From contig NZ_JACIEE010000001.1 of NCBI RefSeq assembly GCF_014196765.1, positions 248,001 through 312,000 of the forward strand: a stretch of DNA of 64,000 nt. Reading direction: 5' to 3'. Shown here piece by piece: positions 29,621 through 40,514 of the stretch. The first letter of the stretch is position 1. Each line of letters starts with the position of its first letter. The notes below the pieces were generated by a model that saw only the letters and a program-made list of their open reading frames with translations, was not told where the DNA came from and searched no databases. The DNA is from Mycoplana azooxidifex (GTDB lineage Bacteria > Pseudomonadota > Alphaproteobacteria > Rhizobiales > Rhizobiaceae). Made by a program: the position numbers and the translations under genes.

Positions 29621-29804
29621 GGGCCGCGCTCCAGGCAGGGCAAACATGGCGGCCGAAACCGCACGCTTCCCAGCCTGCCTGTCAACGATCTCCGGCCCCA
29701 GGGCCGGCGATCATCGATCCGGCACCTATCCTTGCGCAGGGATGAACGGCACGGATATCAGGGACAAATGGTTTCCACGCACCGGAACGGCACTGGCCGC
29801 GCCG

Positions 29805-30419
29805 TCAGATGGAATTGAGCGTCCAGGCGACGATGTCGGCGGTCACCTTCGCAAAGGCCGTGTCGAGGCCGGCGACGAAGGCCGTATTGCCGGGACCGGT
29901 CACCGGCGCCGTGGCGCGGAAGACCTGCTGGGCCCGCACGGTCCCGTTGCGGTCGTTGACGATCTTGGCGAAGATCTCCACCACTGCAGTCGCAGGACCG
30001 CTCGTGCTGACCTCGAAGGTGCGCAGCGTGGTCACGACCTGAAAGTCGATCGCCAGCCCCTCGCCCGGCTTGCCGACGCCGCCGAGCTTGCCGCTCGCCT
30101 CGAAGGCCTGCACGAGCTTCGACTGCACGATCTTCGGCAGCGTATCGCCCCATTGGGCCTTGCCCAGATACTGGATTTCGGAAGTCGTCGGCCGGACCAC
30201 GACCTGGTCACTGCCGAGCGCCTTGAGCGCCGTCGGCTCCGTCACCAGGATCTGGCGGTTGCGCGCCGACGGCCCCTCGACGACGGGCACCGACGTCAGG
30301 GCGAACGTATCGTTCACCGCCTTGGTCCCGCATGCGGACAGGACCGCTGCCGTCACCAATGCGACGGCGACTTTCGTCGCCCATCCGTAACCCCGCAACG
30401 CCTTGTCTGAACTCGTCAT
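29805..30419 (-). CDS. ABC-type transport auxiliary lipoprotein (PqiC/ABC_trans_aux-like)
   Basis: 204 residues with a lipoprotein signal sequence ending in the lipobox LSAC (Cys near residue 30). The mature part has the ABC_trans_aux pattern (FALTSVP..., QILVTEPTALKALGSDQVVVRP, YLGKAQWGDTLPKIVQSKLVQAFEASG). It is the last gene of a minus-strand cluster with MlaE-, MlaF- and MlaD-like genes, so it is probably the outer-membrane-side partner of that phospholipid transporter. There is a 229-base gap to the MlaD-like gene, so it may also have its own promoter. Confidence 0.85.
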   Translation of the reverse strand: MTSSDKALRGYGWATKVAVALVTAAVLSACGTKAVNDTFALTSVPVVEGPSARNRQILVTEPTALKALGSDQVVVRPTTSEIQYLGKAQWGDTLPKIVQSKLVQAFEASGKLGGVGKPGEGLAIDFQVVTTLRTFEVSTSGPATAVVEIFAKIVNDRNGTVRAQQVFRATAPVTGPGNTAFVAGLDTAFAKVTADIVAWTLNSI

Positions 30420-30648
30420 GCTGTGCGAATCTCTCCGATGTGCAATCTGTAGCAGCGGCGCGCGGGGCTGTCACCGCTCCCGGACGGCACAAATCGCAAG
30501 GAAAGCCAATCGCTTCGAAGGTTGTGGAGTTGCCGCCACAGTCGCGCACCCGCGGAGCATCGAAAGGTCGCGCCGCTGGAACGAACCGGCGTTGCGGCAG
30601 ACGCTTGCGGGCGGATTTCGCCCGGCGGGGTGCGACTGTCGCCGCGCG

Positions 30649-32019
30649 TTATCGCCGGGTCCGGCCGTCGTACTGCTTGACGGTCTCGCCACCGAAGATC
30701 AGCCGGCTCGGGTTCTTGTCGAAGTCGGTGATCGTGTTCTGCAGGCTCTGGACCGTCTGCCGCGTCTCGTTGACGAGCGCCTCGACGTTGCGCAGGCCGC
30801 CGCCGGAGAAGCGCTGCAGGTTGTCGGCGATCGGGCCGATCCTGGCATTGAGCGAATCCGCCGCCCGCTTGAACGATTCCAGCGTGGCCTTGGCCTCTGC
30901 GACGAGCGACTGCGTGTTGCCCTCGCCGAGGAAGCCGTCGAGCTTGGCCAGCACGCCGTCCACCCGCGTCGAGGCCGCGTTCAGCTTGCTCGCCATCTGG
31001 CGAACGTCGGTGATGGTCTGGTCGATGTCCTCCTGGCGCGCACCGAGCCTGTCGGCCACCTGCCGGATCGAGGAAATCGCCTCGCGGGCATCGGCGCTTG
31101 CCGCGTTGATGTCGTTGATCGTCAGTTGCACCTTCTGGGTATCGACGGCAGCCACCAGCTTGTCGACCTTGTCGAGCATGGTGGTCGCGTTGCGGCCGAC
31201 GGTCTCGAAAGTGTCGGCCGTGCGCTTGAAGCTTTCGATCGTCCCCTTCACTTCCCCTGAGGCTGCGGCGAAGTCGGAGGTCACCTTGTCGACGTTCGAG
31301 ACCACGCGGTCGATCTTCTTGGCGTCCACCGCCTTGATCAGCGAATCGATCGCCGCCATCGTCGTATCGAGCCGCCCGGACACACTGCTGAACGTATCGG
31401 ACAGACCGCCGACGCTCTGCAGGAATTTGTCGATATTGTCCGAATTGCGCGTCAGCGCGTCGGAGAATTTCTCGGCATTGCGGATCGTGTTCGTCAGCGG
31501 ACCACGGGCATCGGCGACGAAGCCCTGCACGTCGGAAATCGCGCTGTCGGCGCGCTTGAGGATCTTGTCGGCGGTGGCGAGCAGGTTGGTGACGCTCGAC
31601 TGCTCGGCGATCAGCACCGCCGTGCCTTCGGATTCCAGCGCCATCTTGAGGATGTTCTGGTCTTCGGCCCGACCGCCGGACAGTTCGATATAGGCAGCTC
31701 CGGTGAGCCCCTGCACCTCTAGGACCGCCGAAGTCGATTGCTTGACCGGCGCCTCGGTCGACACTTCCGTCAAGGCGATCGAATAGCGCGGATCGTCGGA
31801 ATCGATGGCGAGGCTGCGCACGGAGCCGACGGGAATGCCGTTGAAGCGGACCGGAGAGCCGACGCTGAGGCCGTTCGCCGAGCCGGGGATGCGGATGGCG
31901 AGCGGCGCCATCTCGCCGCTGCGGCCGTATTGCGACATCCAGTAGACGAAGCCGAACGCGGCTGCGATGACCAGCAGCGTGAAGAAGCCGACGATTGCGT
32001 AGTTGGCCTTTGTTTCCAT
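30649..32019 (-). CDS. MlaD-like MCE-domain protein
   Basis: 456 residues. One N-terminal membrane helix (YAIVGFFTLLVIAAAFGFVYWM, residues 7-28) is followed by an MCE domain (about 40-120: GLSVGSPVRFNGIPVGSVRSLAID). A long helical C-terminal region of more than 300 residues then follows, with repeating TADKILKRADSAISDVQGFV-like coiled segments. MCE proteins form hexameric periplasmic rings that shuttle phospholipids between membranes; the long helical tail suggests a tunnel-forming (PqiB/LetB-like or Mce-like needle) design rather than the short E. coli MlaD. ATG 32017-32019 is preceded by GAGAG. Confidence 0.92.
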   Translation of the reverse strand: METKANYAIVGFFTLLVIAAAFGFVYWMSQYGRSGEMAPLAIRIPGSANGLSVGSPVRFNGIPVGSVRSLAIDSDDPRYSIALTEVSTEAPVKQSTSAVLEVQGLTGAAYIELSGGRAEDQNILKMALESEGTAVLIAEQSSVTNLLATADKILKRADSAISDVQGFVADARGPLTNTIRNAEKFSDALTRNSDNIDKFLQSVGGLSDTFSSVSGRLDTTMAAIDSLIKAVDAKKIDRVVSNVDKVTSDFAAASGEVKGTIESFKRTADTFETVGRNATTMLDKVDKLVAAVDTQKVQLTINDINAASADAREAISSIRQVADRLGARQEDIDQTITDVRQMASKLNAASTRVDGVLAKLDGFLGEGNTQSLVAEAKATLESFKRAADSLNARIGPIADNLQRFSGGGLRNVEALVNETRQTVQSLQNTITDFDKNPSRLIFGGETVKQYDGRTRR

Positions 32020-32153
32020 GGTTCTCTCAGTCACCCGCATTCGTCGAAGGAGCGCCCCGCGCCGCCTCGACAATCTCCACGTCACACAGCCGGGAATCGG
32101 TGCCCGGTTCCGTCAATTCAACCGTACCCTGTCCCTTGCGTCCAGCCGCGCCG

Positions 32154-32990
32154 TCAGTTCCGGACGATGGACCGCGCGCGCTTGCCCTTGAAATAGGCCT
32201 GCACCCAGGGATCGTCAAAGGCCAGCATGTCCTCGATGGTGCCTTCCACCAGCACCCGCTTCTTGCCCAGGACCGCGATCCGGTCGCAGACGGAGAACAG
32301 GCTGTCCAGGTCGTGGGTCACCATATAGACGGTAAGCCCCAGGGTGTCTCGTAACTTGGCGATCAATTCGTCGAATTCGGCAGCCCCGATCGGGTCGAGG
32401 CCCGATGTCGGCTCGTCCAGGAACACGAGGTCGGGATCGAGCGCGAGCGCACGCGCGAGTGCCGCGCGCTTGATCATGCCGCCGGAAAGCTCGGAGGGAA
32501 ACTTCTCTGCCGCCTCGGGCGCAAGGCCGACCAGCTCGATCTTGAGCCGGGCCAGGTCGTCCATCATCGCCTGCGGCAGGTCGAGGTATTCGCGCATCGG
32601 CACCTGGATGTTCTCCAGCACCGTCAGCGAGGAGAACAGCGCGCCCTGCTGGAACAGCACGCCGAGCCGCATGTCGAGCGCCAGGCGCTCGGTCTCGCTC
32701 GCCTGGTCGAAATCGGCGCCGAGGATGCGGATCGTCCCGCCCCGTCGCGGCAGAAGCCGCAGCACCGTGCGCATCAGCACCGACTTGCCGGCACCGGACG
32801 CGCCGACGAAGCCGAGGATCTCGCCGCGGTAGATGTCGAGGTTCAGCTTGTCGAGCACCAGGTGGTCGCCGAAGCCGACGGTCAGGTCCTTGACCGACAG
32901 GATGATCTCCCGATCCGTTGCGGCTTTCCCCTTGTCGGTGCCGGTGCCTGCCTCCGCTTCCCCGCTCTCGTCCACGCCTGCCCCGCCCAT
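32154..32990 (-). CDS. MlaF-like ABC transporter ATPase
   Basis: 278 residues. Walker A GASGAGKS, signature SELSGGMIKRAALARAL (the SGGM form is typical of MlaF), Walker B LVFLDEPTSGLDP and the H-loop VTHD are all present. It energises the MlaE-type permease for lipid movement at the inner membrane. The first 25 residues are an acidic Gly-rich extension, so a later start is possible. The ATG overlaps the permease stop by one base (TGATG), so the two are translationally coupled. Confidence 0.95.
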   Translation of the reverse strand: MGGAGVDESGEAEAGTGTDKGKAATDREIILSVKDLTVGFGDHLVLDKLNLDIYRGEILGFVGASGAGKSVLMRTVLRLLPRRGGTIRILGADFDQASETERLALDMRLGVLFQQGALFSSLTVLENIQVPMREYLDLPQAMMDDLARLKIELVGLAPEAAEKFPSELSGGMIKRAALARALALDPDLVFLDEPTSGLDPIGAAEFDELIAKLRDTLGLTVYMVTHDLDSLFSVCDRIAVLGKKRVLVEGTIEDMLAFDDPWVQAYFKGKRARSIVRN

Positions 32991-34138
32991 CAGAAATCGA
33001 TCGCCGCATAGAACATGGCGAAGAGGCCGTCCATCAGGATCACCACGAAGATCGACTTCACCACGGAGGCCGTGACGTGCAGGCCGAGCGATTCGGCGCT
33101 GCCACCGACCTTCAACCCTTCCACCGAGGCGACGATACCGATCACCAGCGCCATGAAAGGTGCCTTGATCATGCCCGACACGATGGTCGAGATGTCGATC
33201 GCCTCGCGCAGCCGCGACAGGAACGTATCATAGGTGATGCCCGAATAGGCCTTGGCCACCACCGCGGCCCCGGCCAGCGCGGCGAAATTGGCAATGACGG
33301 TCAGAAGCGGCAGGGCGATGGTCAACGCCACCAGCCGCGGGAACACCAGCACGCCGACCGGTGACAATCCCATGACCTTCAGCGCATCGATTTCCTCGCG
33401 CATCTTCATCGAGCCGATCTCGGCCGTGATCGCGCTGCCCGAACGACCGGCGATCATGATCGCGGTCAGGAGCACGCCGATCTCGCGCAACTGCAGGATG
33501 CCGACGAGGTCGACGACGAACACCTCGGCACCGAAATAGCGCAACTGGAAGGCGCCCTGCTGGGCGATGATCGCGCCGATCAGGAACGACATGAGAACGA
33601 TGATCGGCACCGCCCTGACGCCCATCCGGTCGATCTGGTTCACGATCGCCGCCGGCGAAACGCCGCTGCGCCGGCCAAGCTTCAACTGCGCGCCACGGAC
33701 TGCCGAGCCGAGGATGAACATCGCCGCGACCAGATCACCCCAGACCTCCACGACGTTGCGGCCGATCGGCGTGAAGAAGCGGGTGAACAGGCTCGGGCGC
33801 GCGCTTTCCGGTTCCGGCTCCGAAATCTCGGCAGGCAGCGCATTGATCAGGTCGGAAAAACGCCCCTGCGGGTCGACGAGGTCGACCTGCGCGCCCTTCT
33901 CCTGCCGCTCGCCGATCGCCTGGCGGATAAGCCAGGCCCCGGCCGTATCCATGCCCTCGATCCCGCTGAGGTCGATCTGGAGGGGCTGGTTGGAATTGCC
34001 GGCGGAAAGCTCATCGAGCTTACGCTTGGCACCGACGGCCGTCTGCGCACGCCACGCGCCCGTAAGCCGCCAGACCGAACCACGCTGCGGATCGTCTGCG
34101 ACCTCGATTTCTGCGGAGGGGATGGCCGAAGACTTCAA
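32990..34138 (-). CDS. MlaE-type permease with N-terminal STAS domain
   Basis: 382 residues. Residues about 1-105 form a STAS domain (QIDLSGIEGMDTAGAWLIRQA), corresponding to the separate MlaB protein of E. coli; residues about 115-382 are the MlaE permease (RMGVRAVPIIVLMSFLIGAIIAQQGA, GRSGSAITAEIGSMKMREEIDALKVMG). The fusion joins regulator and permease in one chain. The start read here is a TTG at 34136-34138 behind GGAAGAAG; no ATG upstream is available in frame. It is the first gene of the cluster permease-ATPase-MCE-lipoprotein. Confidence 0.92.
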   Translation of the reverse strand: MKSSAIPSAEIEVADDPQRGSVWRLTGAWRAQTAVGAKRKLDELSAGNSNQPLQIDLSGIEGMDTAGAWLIRQAIGERQEKGAQVDLVDPQGRFSDLINALPAEISEPEPESARPSLFTRFFTPIGRNVVEVWGDLVAAMFILGSAVRGAQLKLGRRSGVSPAAIVNQIDRMGVRAVPIIVLMSFLIGAIIAQQGAFQLRYFGAEVFVVDLVGILQLREIGVLLTAIMIAGRSGSAITAEIGSMKMREEIDALKVMGLSPVGVLVFPRLVALTIALPLLTVIANFAALAGAAVVAKAYSGITYDTFLSRLREAIDISTIVSGMIKAPFMALVIGIVASVEGLKVGGSAESLGLHVTASVVKSIFVVILMDGLFAMFYAAIDF

Positions 34139-34281
34139 TGCTCTTGCTTCTTCCCGGACGATGTAACCAATGATGCCGTAAACCGTTGATCGCGACTCAT
34201 ACCCGCTCGACCGTCATCTGTCACCGCCGGAAGCCGGAACACAACCACGCCGATCTCGAATTTGCCAGGAAACCGAAAGAT

Positions 34282-35265
34282 ATGCGCCGACAACTCGCCT
34301 CTTCCACCGAGCGTTTCCCGATCGCCGGCAGCTTCACGATTTCGCGCGGCTCCAAGACGGAAGCCGTCGTCGTCACCTGCAGGCTTACGGCGGGCGGTCA
34401 CACAGGCCAGGGCGAATGCGTGCCCTACCCGCGCTACGGCGAATCGGTCGACAGCGTGCTGGCCGAAATCGAGGCTGCACGCCCGGCGATCGAAGCCGGT
34501 CTGGAGCATAAGGAGCTCGGCCGGGCCATGCGCGCCGGTGCCGCCCGCAACGCCGTCGATTGCGCGCTGTGGGACCTGGAGGCGAAGCTTGCGGGCGAAC
34601 CGGCCTGGAAGCACGTCAACGACGCCGAACCGCAACCGCTGGTGACGGCCTACACGATTTCGCTCGGCGAGCCGGACGCGATGGCCGCCCAGGCGGCGCA
34701 CCACGCCCATCGCGCGCTGCTGAAGGTGAAGGTCGGCACGGCGGACGACGCCTCGCGCATCCGCGCCGTCCGCGCCGCAGCACCGACGTCGCAGATCATT
34801 CTCGATGCCAACGAGGGCTGGACCGAGGAAACGCTTACCCGCCACCTCGCGATCTGCGTCGAGTGCGATGTCGCCCTCGTCGAGCAGCCGCTTCCGGCCG
34901 GCCGGGACGAGGCGCTGCGGCATGTCGAGCGCAAGGTGCTCGTCTGCGCCGACGAGAGCGTGCACCTGAGCGCCGATCTCGCAGCGCTTTGCGATCGCTA
35001 CGACGCCATCAACATCAAGCTCGACAAGGCCGGCGGGATGACGGAGGCGCTCGCCATGCGCGACGAAGCCCGCCGCCTCGGCCTGAAGATCATGGTCGGA
35101 TGCATGGTCGGCTCGTCGCTGGCGATGGCGCCGGCCGTCCTCCTCGCACAGGGCGCGGACTTCGTCGATCTCGACGGACCGCTGCTGCTCGCGCGCGACC
35201 GCGACCCCGCGCTGCGCTACGAAGGTTCGCTCGTGTTCCCGCCGAACGCCAGCCTCTGGGGCTGA
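34282..35265 (+). CDS. Dipeptide epimerase (L-Ala-D/L-Glu epimerase type)
   Basis: 327 residues, the length of E. coli YcjG. Enolase superfamily, muconate-lactonizing subgroup: it inverts the C-terminal residue of L-Ala-D-Glu during recycling of murein peptides. Catalytic and metal residues are seen in LLKVKVG (KxK acid/base), ILDANEGW (Asp), VEQPLP (Glu), CADESVH (Asp/Glu) and NIKLDKAGG (second catalytic Lys). The ATG at 34282 has AGGA about 11 bases upstream; an upstream start would add 32 unrelated residues. It is divergent from the Mla cluster, and its 3' end overlaps the convergent MFS gene by 49 bases. Confidence 0.93.
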   Translation: MRRQLASSTERFPIAGSFTISRGSKTEAVVVTCRLTAGGHTGQGECVPYPRYGESVDSVLAEIEAARPAIEAGLEHKELGRAMRAGAARNAVDCALWDLEAKLAGEPAWKHVNDAEPQPLVTAYTISLGEPDAMAAQAAHHAHRALLKVKVGTADDASRIRAVRAAAPTSQIILDANEGWTEETLTRHLAICVECDVALVEQPLPAGRDEALRHVERKVLVCADESVHLSADLAALCDRYDAINIKLDKAGGMTEALAMRDEARRLGLKIMVGCMVGSSLAMAPAVLLAQGADFVDLDGPLLLARDRDPALRYEGSLVFPPNASLWG

Positions 35266-36437
35266 AGCGCCCGCGCCAGCACCGTCAGCGACAGCCCGAG
35301 CGCCGCCACCACCGACATCGCATAGAAGCCGTCGATGCCGTACCAGGAAAACAGATAGCCGGACAGAAACGTGGTCAGCGCCATCAGGATGCCGTTGTAG
35401 AAGAAATAGAGCCCCTGCGTGGAAGCCTCCCTTTCCTCGGCGACCCGTTCGACGATGCGCCCCTGCACGCCGACATGGACGCTCGCATAGGTCAGCGCAT
35501 GCAGGCACTGCAGCGCGACATATCCCGAGAACCCAAGAGCATGCGGGAAGACAATCCACCGGAAGACCGCGACCGAACTGCCGAAGACGATCAGGGTCCA
35601 CAGGCTGAAGCGGCGCAGCAGTCGGGCGGAGAGAATGAAGAAGGCGATCTCGGCGGCTACCCCGACGCTGAAGAGCAGGCCGACCTCGGTTCCCGAATAG
35701 CCCTCCGCGCCCCACAGGATCGCGGCGAAGGCGAAGTACATGCCATGGCTGGCGTTGACCAGCGCCGCACCGATCATCATCAGTTGCACGTCCATCTGCC
35801 CGGCGGGAGCCGCTGGCGCCACCGCCAGCGCCGAGATGGGGGACGGCCGCCGGGGCTTGCCGATCCGCGGCGCGATGAAGGCGCACACGACCGTCGACAC
35901 GAAGCCCACGGTCATCGCCGGCAGTACCATGGCCCCTCCGAAGATGCCGGAAAGCCACCCGCCGATCATGGTCGAGACGATAAAGGCGACCGAGCCCCAG
36001 AAGCGCATCTGGCTGTAGTCGAAGTTCCAGCGGCGGACGCCGCTGAGCGCGATCGCATCGGTGATCGGCAGGTAGGGCGCATAGACGATGCCCTGCAGCG
36101 TATAGAGGATCAGGACCGGCCAGAAGTGCTCGACGAACAGGAGCGCGATCGCCGTCGCGAGCGACATCATCCCCGACCAGACCAGCACGATCGCCCGGTC
36201 GCCGATCCGGTCCGCGATCATGCCGGCGATCGGTGCCGCGATCACGCGCACCACCAGCGGCACGGCCAGCACCACCCCGATCTCCCAGTCGCTCATCGAC
36301 AGCGAGTTCAGCCAGACGGGGAAGAAGGGCAATGCGATGCCGTTAACGAGCATCGGGGCGCAGAAGACGATGGCGGTGCGCAGGACGAAGAGGCGCGGCG
36401 CAGCGCCGCTTGCGACCATGCCGTAAGGCGCATTCAT
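35217..36437 (-). CDS. MFS transporter (MFS_1-like, HcaT/phenylpropionate-permease type)
   Basis: 406 residues, about twelve membrane helices. It belongs to the MFS_1_like group (MVNGIALPFFPVWLNSLSMSDWEIGVVLAVPLVVRVIAAPIAGMIADRIG), which includes the E. coli phenylpropionate permease HcaT and sugar transporters. Substrate is unknown. The start ATG at 36435-36437 gives MNAPYGMVASG; a TTG/ATG further upstream is less likely. Its last 49 bases overlap antiparallel with the end of the dipeptide epimerase gene, which may link uptake and recycling of muropeptides only by position, not by evidence of a shared pathway. Confidence 0.88.
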   Translation of the reverse strand: MNAPYGMVASGAAPRLFVLRTAIVFCAPMLVNGIALPFFPVWLNSLSMSDWEIGVVLAVPLVVRVIAAPIAGMIADRIGDRAIVLVWSGMMSLATAIALLFVEHFWPVLILYTLQGIVYAPYLPITDAIALSGVRRWNFDYSQMRFWGSVAFIVSTMIGGWLSGIFGGAMVLPAMTVGFVSTVVCAFIAPRIGKPRRPSPISALAVAPAAPAGQMDVQLMMIGAALVNASHGMYFAFAAILWGAEGYSGTEVGLLFSVGVAAEIAFFILSARLLRRFSLWTLIVFGSSVAVFRWIVFPHALGFSGYVALQCLHALTYASVHVGVQGRIVERVAEEREASTQGLYFFYNGILMALTTFLSGYLFSWYGIDGFYAMSVVAALGLSLTVLARALQPQRLAFGGNTSEPS

Positions 36438-36574
36438 ATCCGAAAAAACCTGAACAGAGGGACACAGCACGCCTAGCACGGCGAGGCACGTACGCCAATC
36501 CGTCAATTCACGGACGTGTCACGCCGCCGGATCACGTTTTCATTGTCCCTGTTTCCGCGCCGTGAGGGCGGCTT

Positions 36575-37393
36575 TCAGGCCGCCTCCGGCACGCCCTGGC
36601 TGCGCGGAAGGATCGTGATCGGCGCGGGCACGGCGGGCGATCGCCAGGTCACCAGTTCCATCGTCCCGTCCCAGTGCTCCACCACCGCCGTGCAGCTTTC
36701 GACCCAGTCGCCGGTGTTGATGTAGCGGATGCCGTCGATGTCCTCGATGACGGCGTGATGGATGTGGCCGCAGATGACGCCGTCCGCACCATGTTTGCGG
36801 GCCTCGTCGGCCACCACCTTCTGGAAGGCGCCGATGAAATTGACCGCATGCTTGACCTGCAGTTTCGCCCAGGCGGAGAACGACCAGTAGGGCAACCCCA
36901 GCCGCCGCCGCACGGCTGCCAGCGCGATGTTGATCACGATCGCCGCGTCATAGGCCCAGTCGCCGAGATAGGCGAGCAGGCGGGCATTGCGCACCACCAC
37001 GTCGAACTCGTCGCCATGCAGCACGAGATATTTCTTTCCGTCCGCCGCCTCGTGGACGATCTGCTGGGCGACCTCGATGCCGCCGAAATGCACGCCGGGA
37101 AAGTCGCGCAGGAACTCGTCGTGGTTGCCGGGGACGTAGATGATGCGCGTACCCTTGCGCGCCTTGCGCAGCAGCTTCTGCACCACGTCGTTGCAGCTCT
37201 GCGGCCAGTACCAGCTGCGCTTCAGCCGCCAGCCGTCGACGATGTCGCCGACGAGGATGATCGTCGCCGCCTCGTGATAGCGCAGGAAGTCGAGCAGGAA
37301 GTCGGCTTTTGCTGCCTTCGAGCCGAGATGCACGTCCGACAGGAACAGGGTCCGGACACGCCGGACGTTCGGTTCTGGGGCGTGGGCGTTCAT
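36575..37393 (-). CDS. LpxH-like calcineurin-type metallophosphatase
   Basis: 272 residues. Metal-binding motifs in order: FLSDVHLGS, GDIVDGW, GNHDEFL, HGDEFD and GHIHH. That is the full calcineurin-type dinuclear site. The sequence is LpxH-like (UDP-2,3-diacylglucosamine pyrophosphatase, lipid A synthesis), but alphaproteobacteria normally use the unrelated LpxI for that step. This paralogue may therefore act on another nucleotide- or lipid-linked diphosphate. The start ATG at 37391-37393 has GGGAG upstream. Confidence 0.85.
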   Translation of the reverse strand: MNAHAPEPNVRRVRTLFLSDVHLGSKAAKADFLLDFLRYHEAATIILVGDIVDGWRLKRSWYWPQSCNDVVQKLLRKARKGTRIIYVPGNHDEFLRDFPGVHFGGIEVAQQIVHEAADGKKYLVLHGDEFDVVVRNARLLAYLGDWAYDAAIVINIALAAVRRRLGLPYWSFSAWAKLQVKHAVNFIGAFQKVVADEARKHGADGVICGHIHHAVIEDIDGIRYINTGDWVESCTAVVEHWDGTMELVTWRSPAVPAPITILPRSQGVPEAA

Positions 37394-37644
37394 GGTCGTC
37401 TACTCCCGCGATCGAGCTTCGGTGAAGGTGCCTTTCGCGCTAGCTCAAAACCAGACTCGTGTTTCAGGGGAATGACAGGGCCTGTTCACAACCACATCGC
37501 CGCCTTATGCGACCGGTCCGGCGCACCCCCGGCATTTGACGGTTGCATGCACCGGCAATTGGGGCTTTATGGCAACGGCAAACTTCGCGGCGCACCCATC
37601 CGTGCCGGAAGACCGAACATCGATTGGAATCGGGCAGGAAGAAA

Positions 37645-39957
<2,313 letters not shown>

Positions 39958-39978
39958 ACGCCGCATCTGGCATTCACG

Positions 39979-40018
39979 AAAAGGCGCGTCACAGGCAGGC
40001 GCGCCTTTTGTCTTTTTG
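39979..40018 (+). terminator. Terminator after malic enzyme gene
   Basis: Perfect 10-base stem AAAAGGCGCG / CGCGCCTTTT (39979-39988 and 40000-40009), followed by GTCTTTTT. It separates the malic enzyme from the convergent HxlR gene. Confidence 0.85.
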
Positions 40019-40038
40019 ACCACCACGGACGTCCATGC

Positions 40039-40404
40039 TCAAGAAGCGACCTGCGGCGCGGGCACCTCGGCCACGCCCGAAGCCCTGGCACGGGCCGGCT
40101 CGTTCTGCTCCCACCAGTCGGAGATGGCGTCGATCAACGGCACCAGCGCCAGTCCCGCCGGCGTCAGGTCGTACTCGACGCGCAGCGGATAGCCCTCGAA
40201 CGCCGTGCGCTGCACGATCCCCGCGGTTTCCAGTTTGCGCAGTTCCAGCGTCAGCATGCGGTGCGAGACCGTCGGATTGTCGCGACGCAGGTCCGCAAAG
40301 CGCTTTGTGCCATCCTTCAGGTAGTAGATCAAAAGCGTCGGCCAACGGCCGCTCAGGACCTGCATGACCTCCTCGATCGGGCAGCGCGAGACGAGATCCT
40401 TCAT
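40039..40404 (-). CDS. HxlR-family winged-helix transcriptional regulator
   Basis: 121 residues. The HxlR fold is clear: RCPIEEVMQVLSGRWPTLLIYYL, RFADLRRDNPTVSHRMLTLELRKLETAGIVQR (recognition helix) and YDLTPAGLALVPLIDAISDWW. The conserved N-terminal Cys8 is the usual redox or electrophile sensor of this family. It is transcribed divergently from the GST-like gene, with 110 bases between, so the usual autoregulation plus control of the neighbour is likely. The C-terminal tail (ARASGVAEVPAPQVAS) is extra. Confidence 0.9.
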   Translation of the reverse strand: MKDLVSRCPIEEVMQVLSGRWPTLLIYYLKDGTKRFADLRRDNPTVSHRMLTLELRKLETAGIVQRTAFEGYPLRVEYDLTPAGLALVPLIDAISDWWEQNEPARARASGVAEVPAPQVAS

Positions 40405-40435
40405 GGCGTTCTCCGGCGTGGTGACAAAAAAGTGC

Positions 40436-40444
40436 GTAATTTAC
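40436..40444. promoter_or_regulatory. Candidate HxlR operator in the divergent promoter region
   Basis: GTAATTTAC, a perfect GTAA-T-TTAC palindrome, sits midway between the two divergent start codons, flanked by a GTAC at 40450-40453. HxlR sites are often GTA/TAC-type palindromes, but the element is short. Confidence 0.35.
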
Positions 40445-40514
40445 ATGGGGTACGGCAGGAGTTAGGTCCAGTGTCGCTGCGCAGCATGATCGACAGAAAT
40501 CATGGAGAACGACA

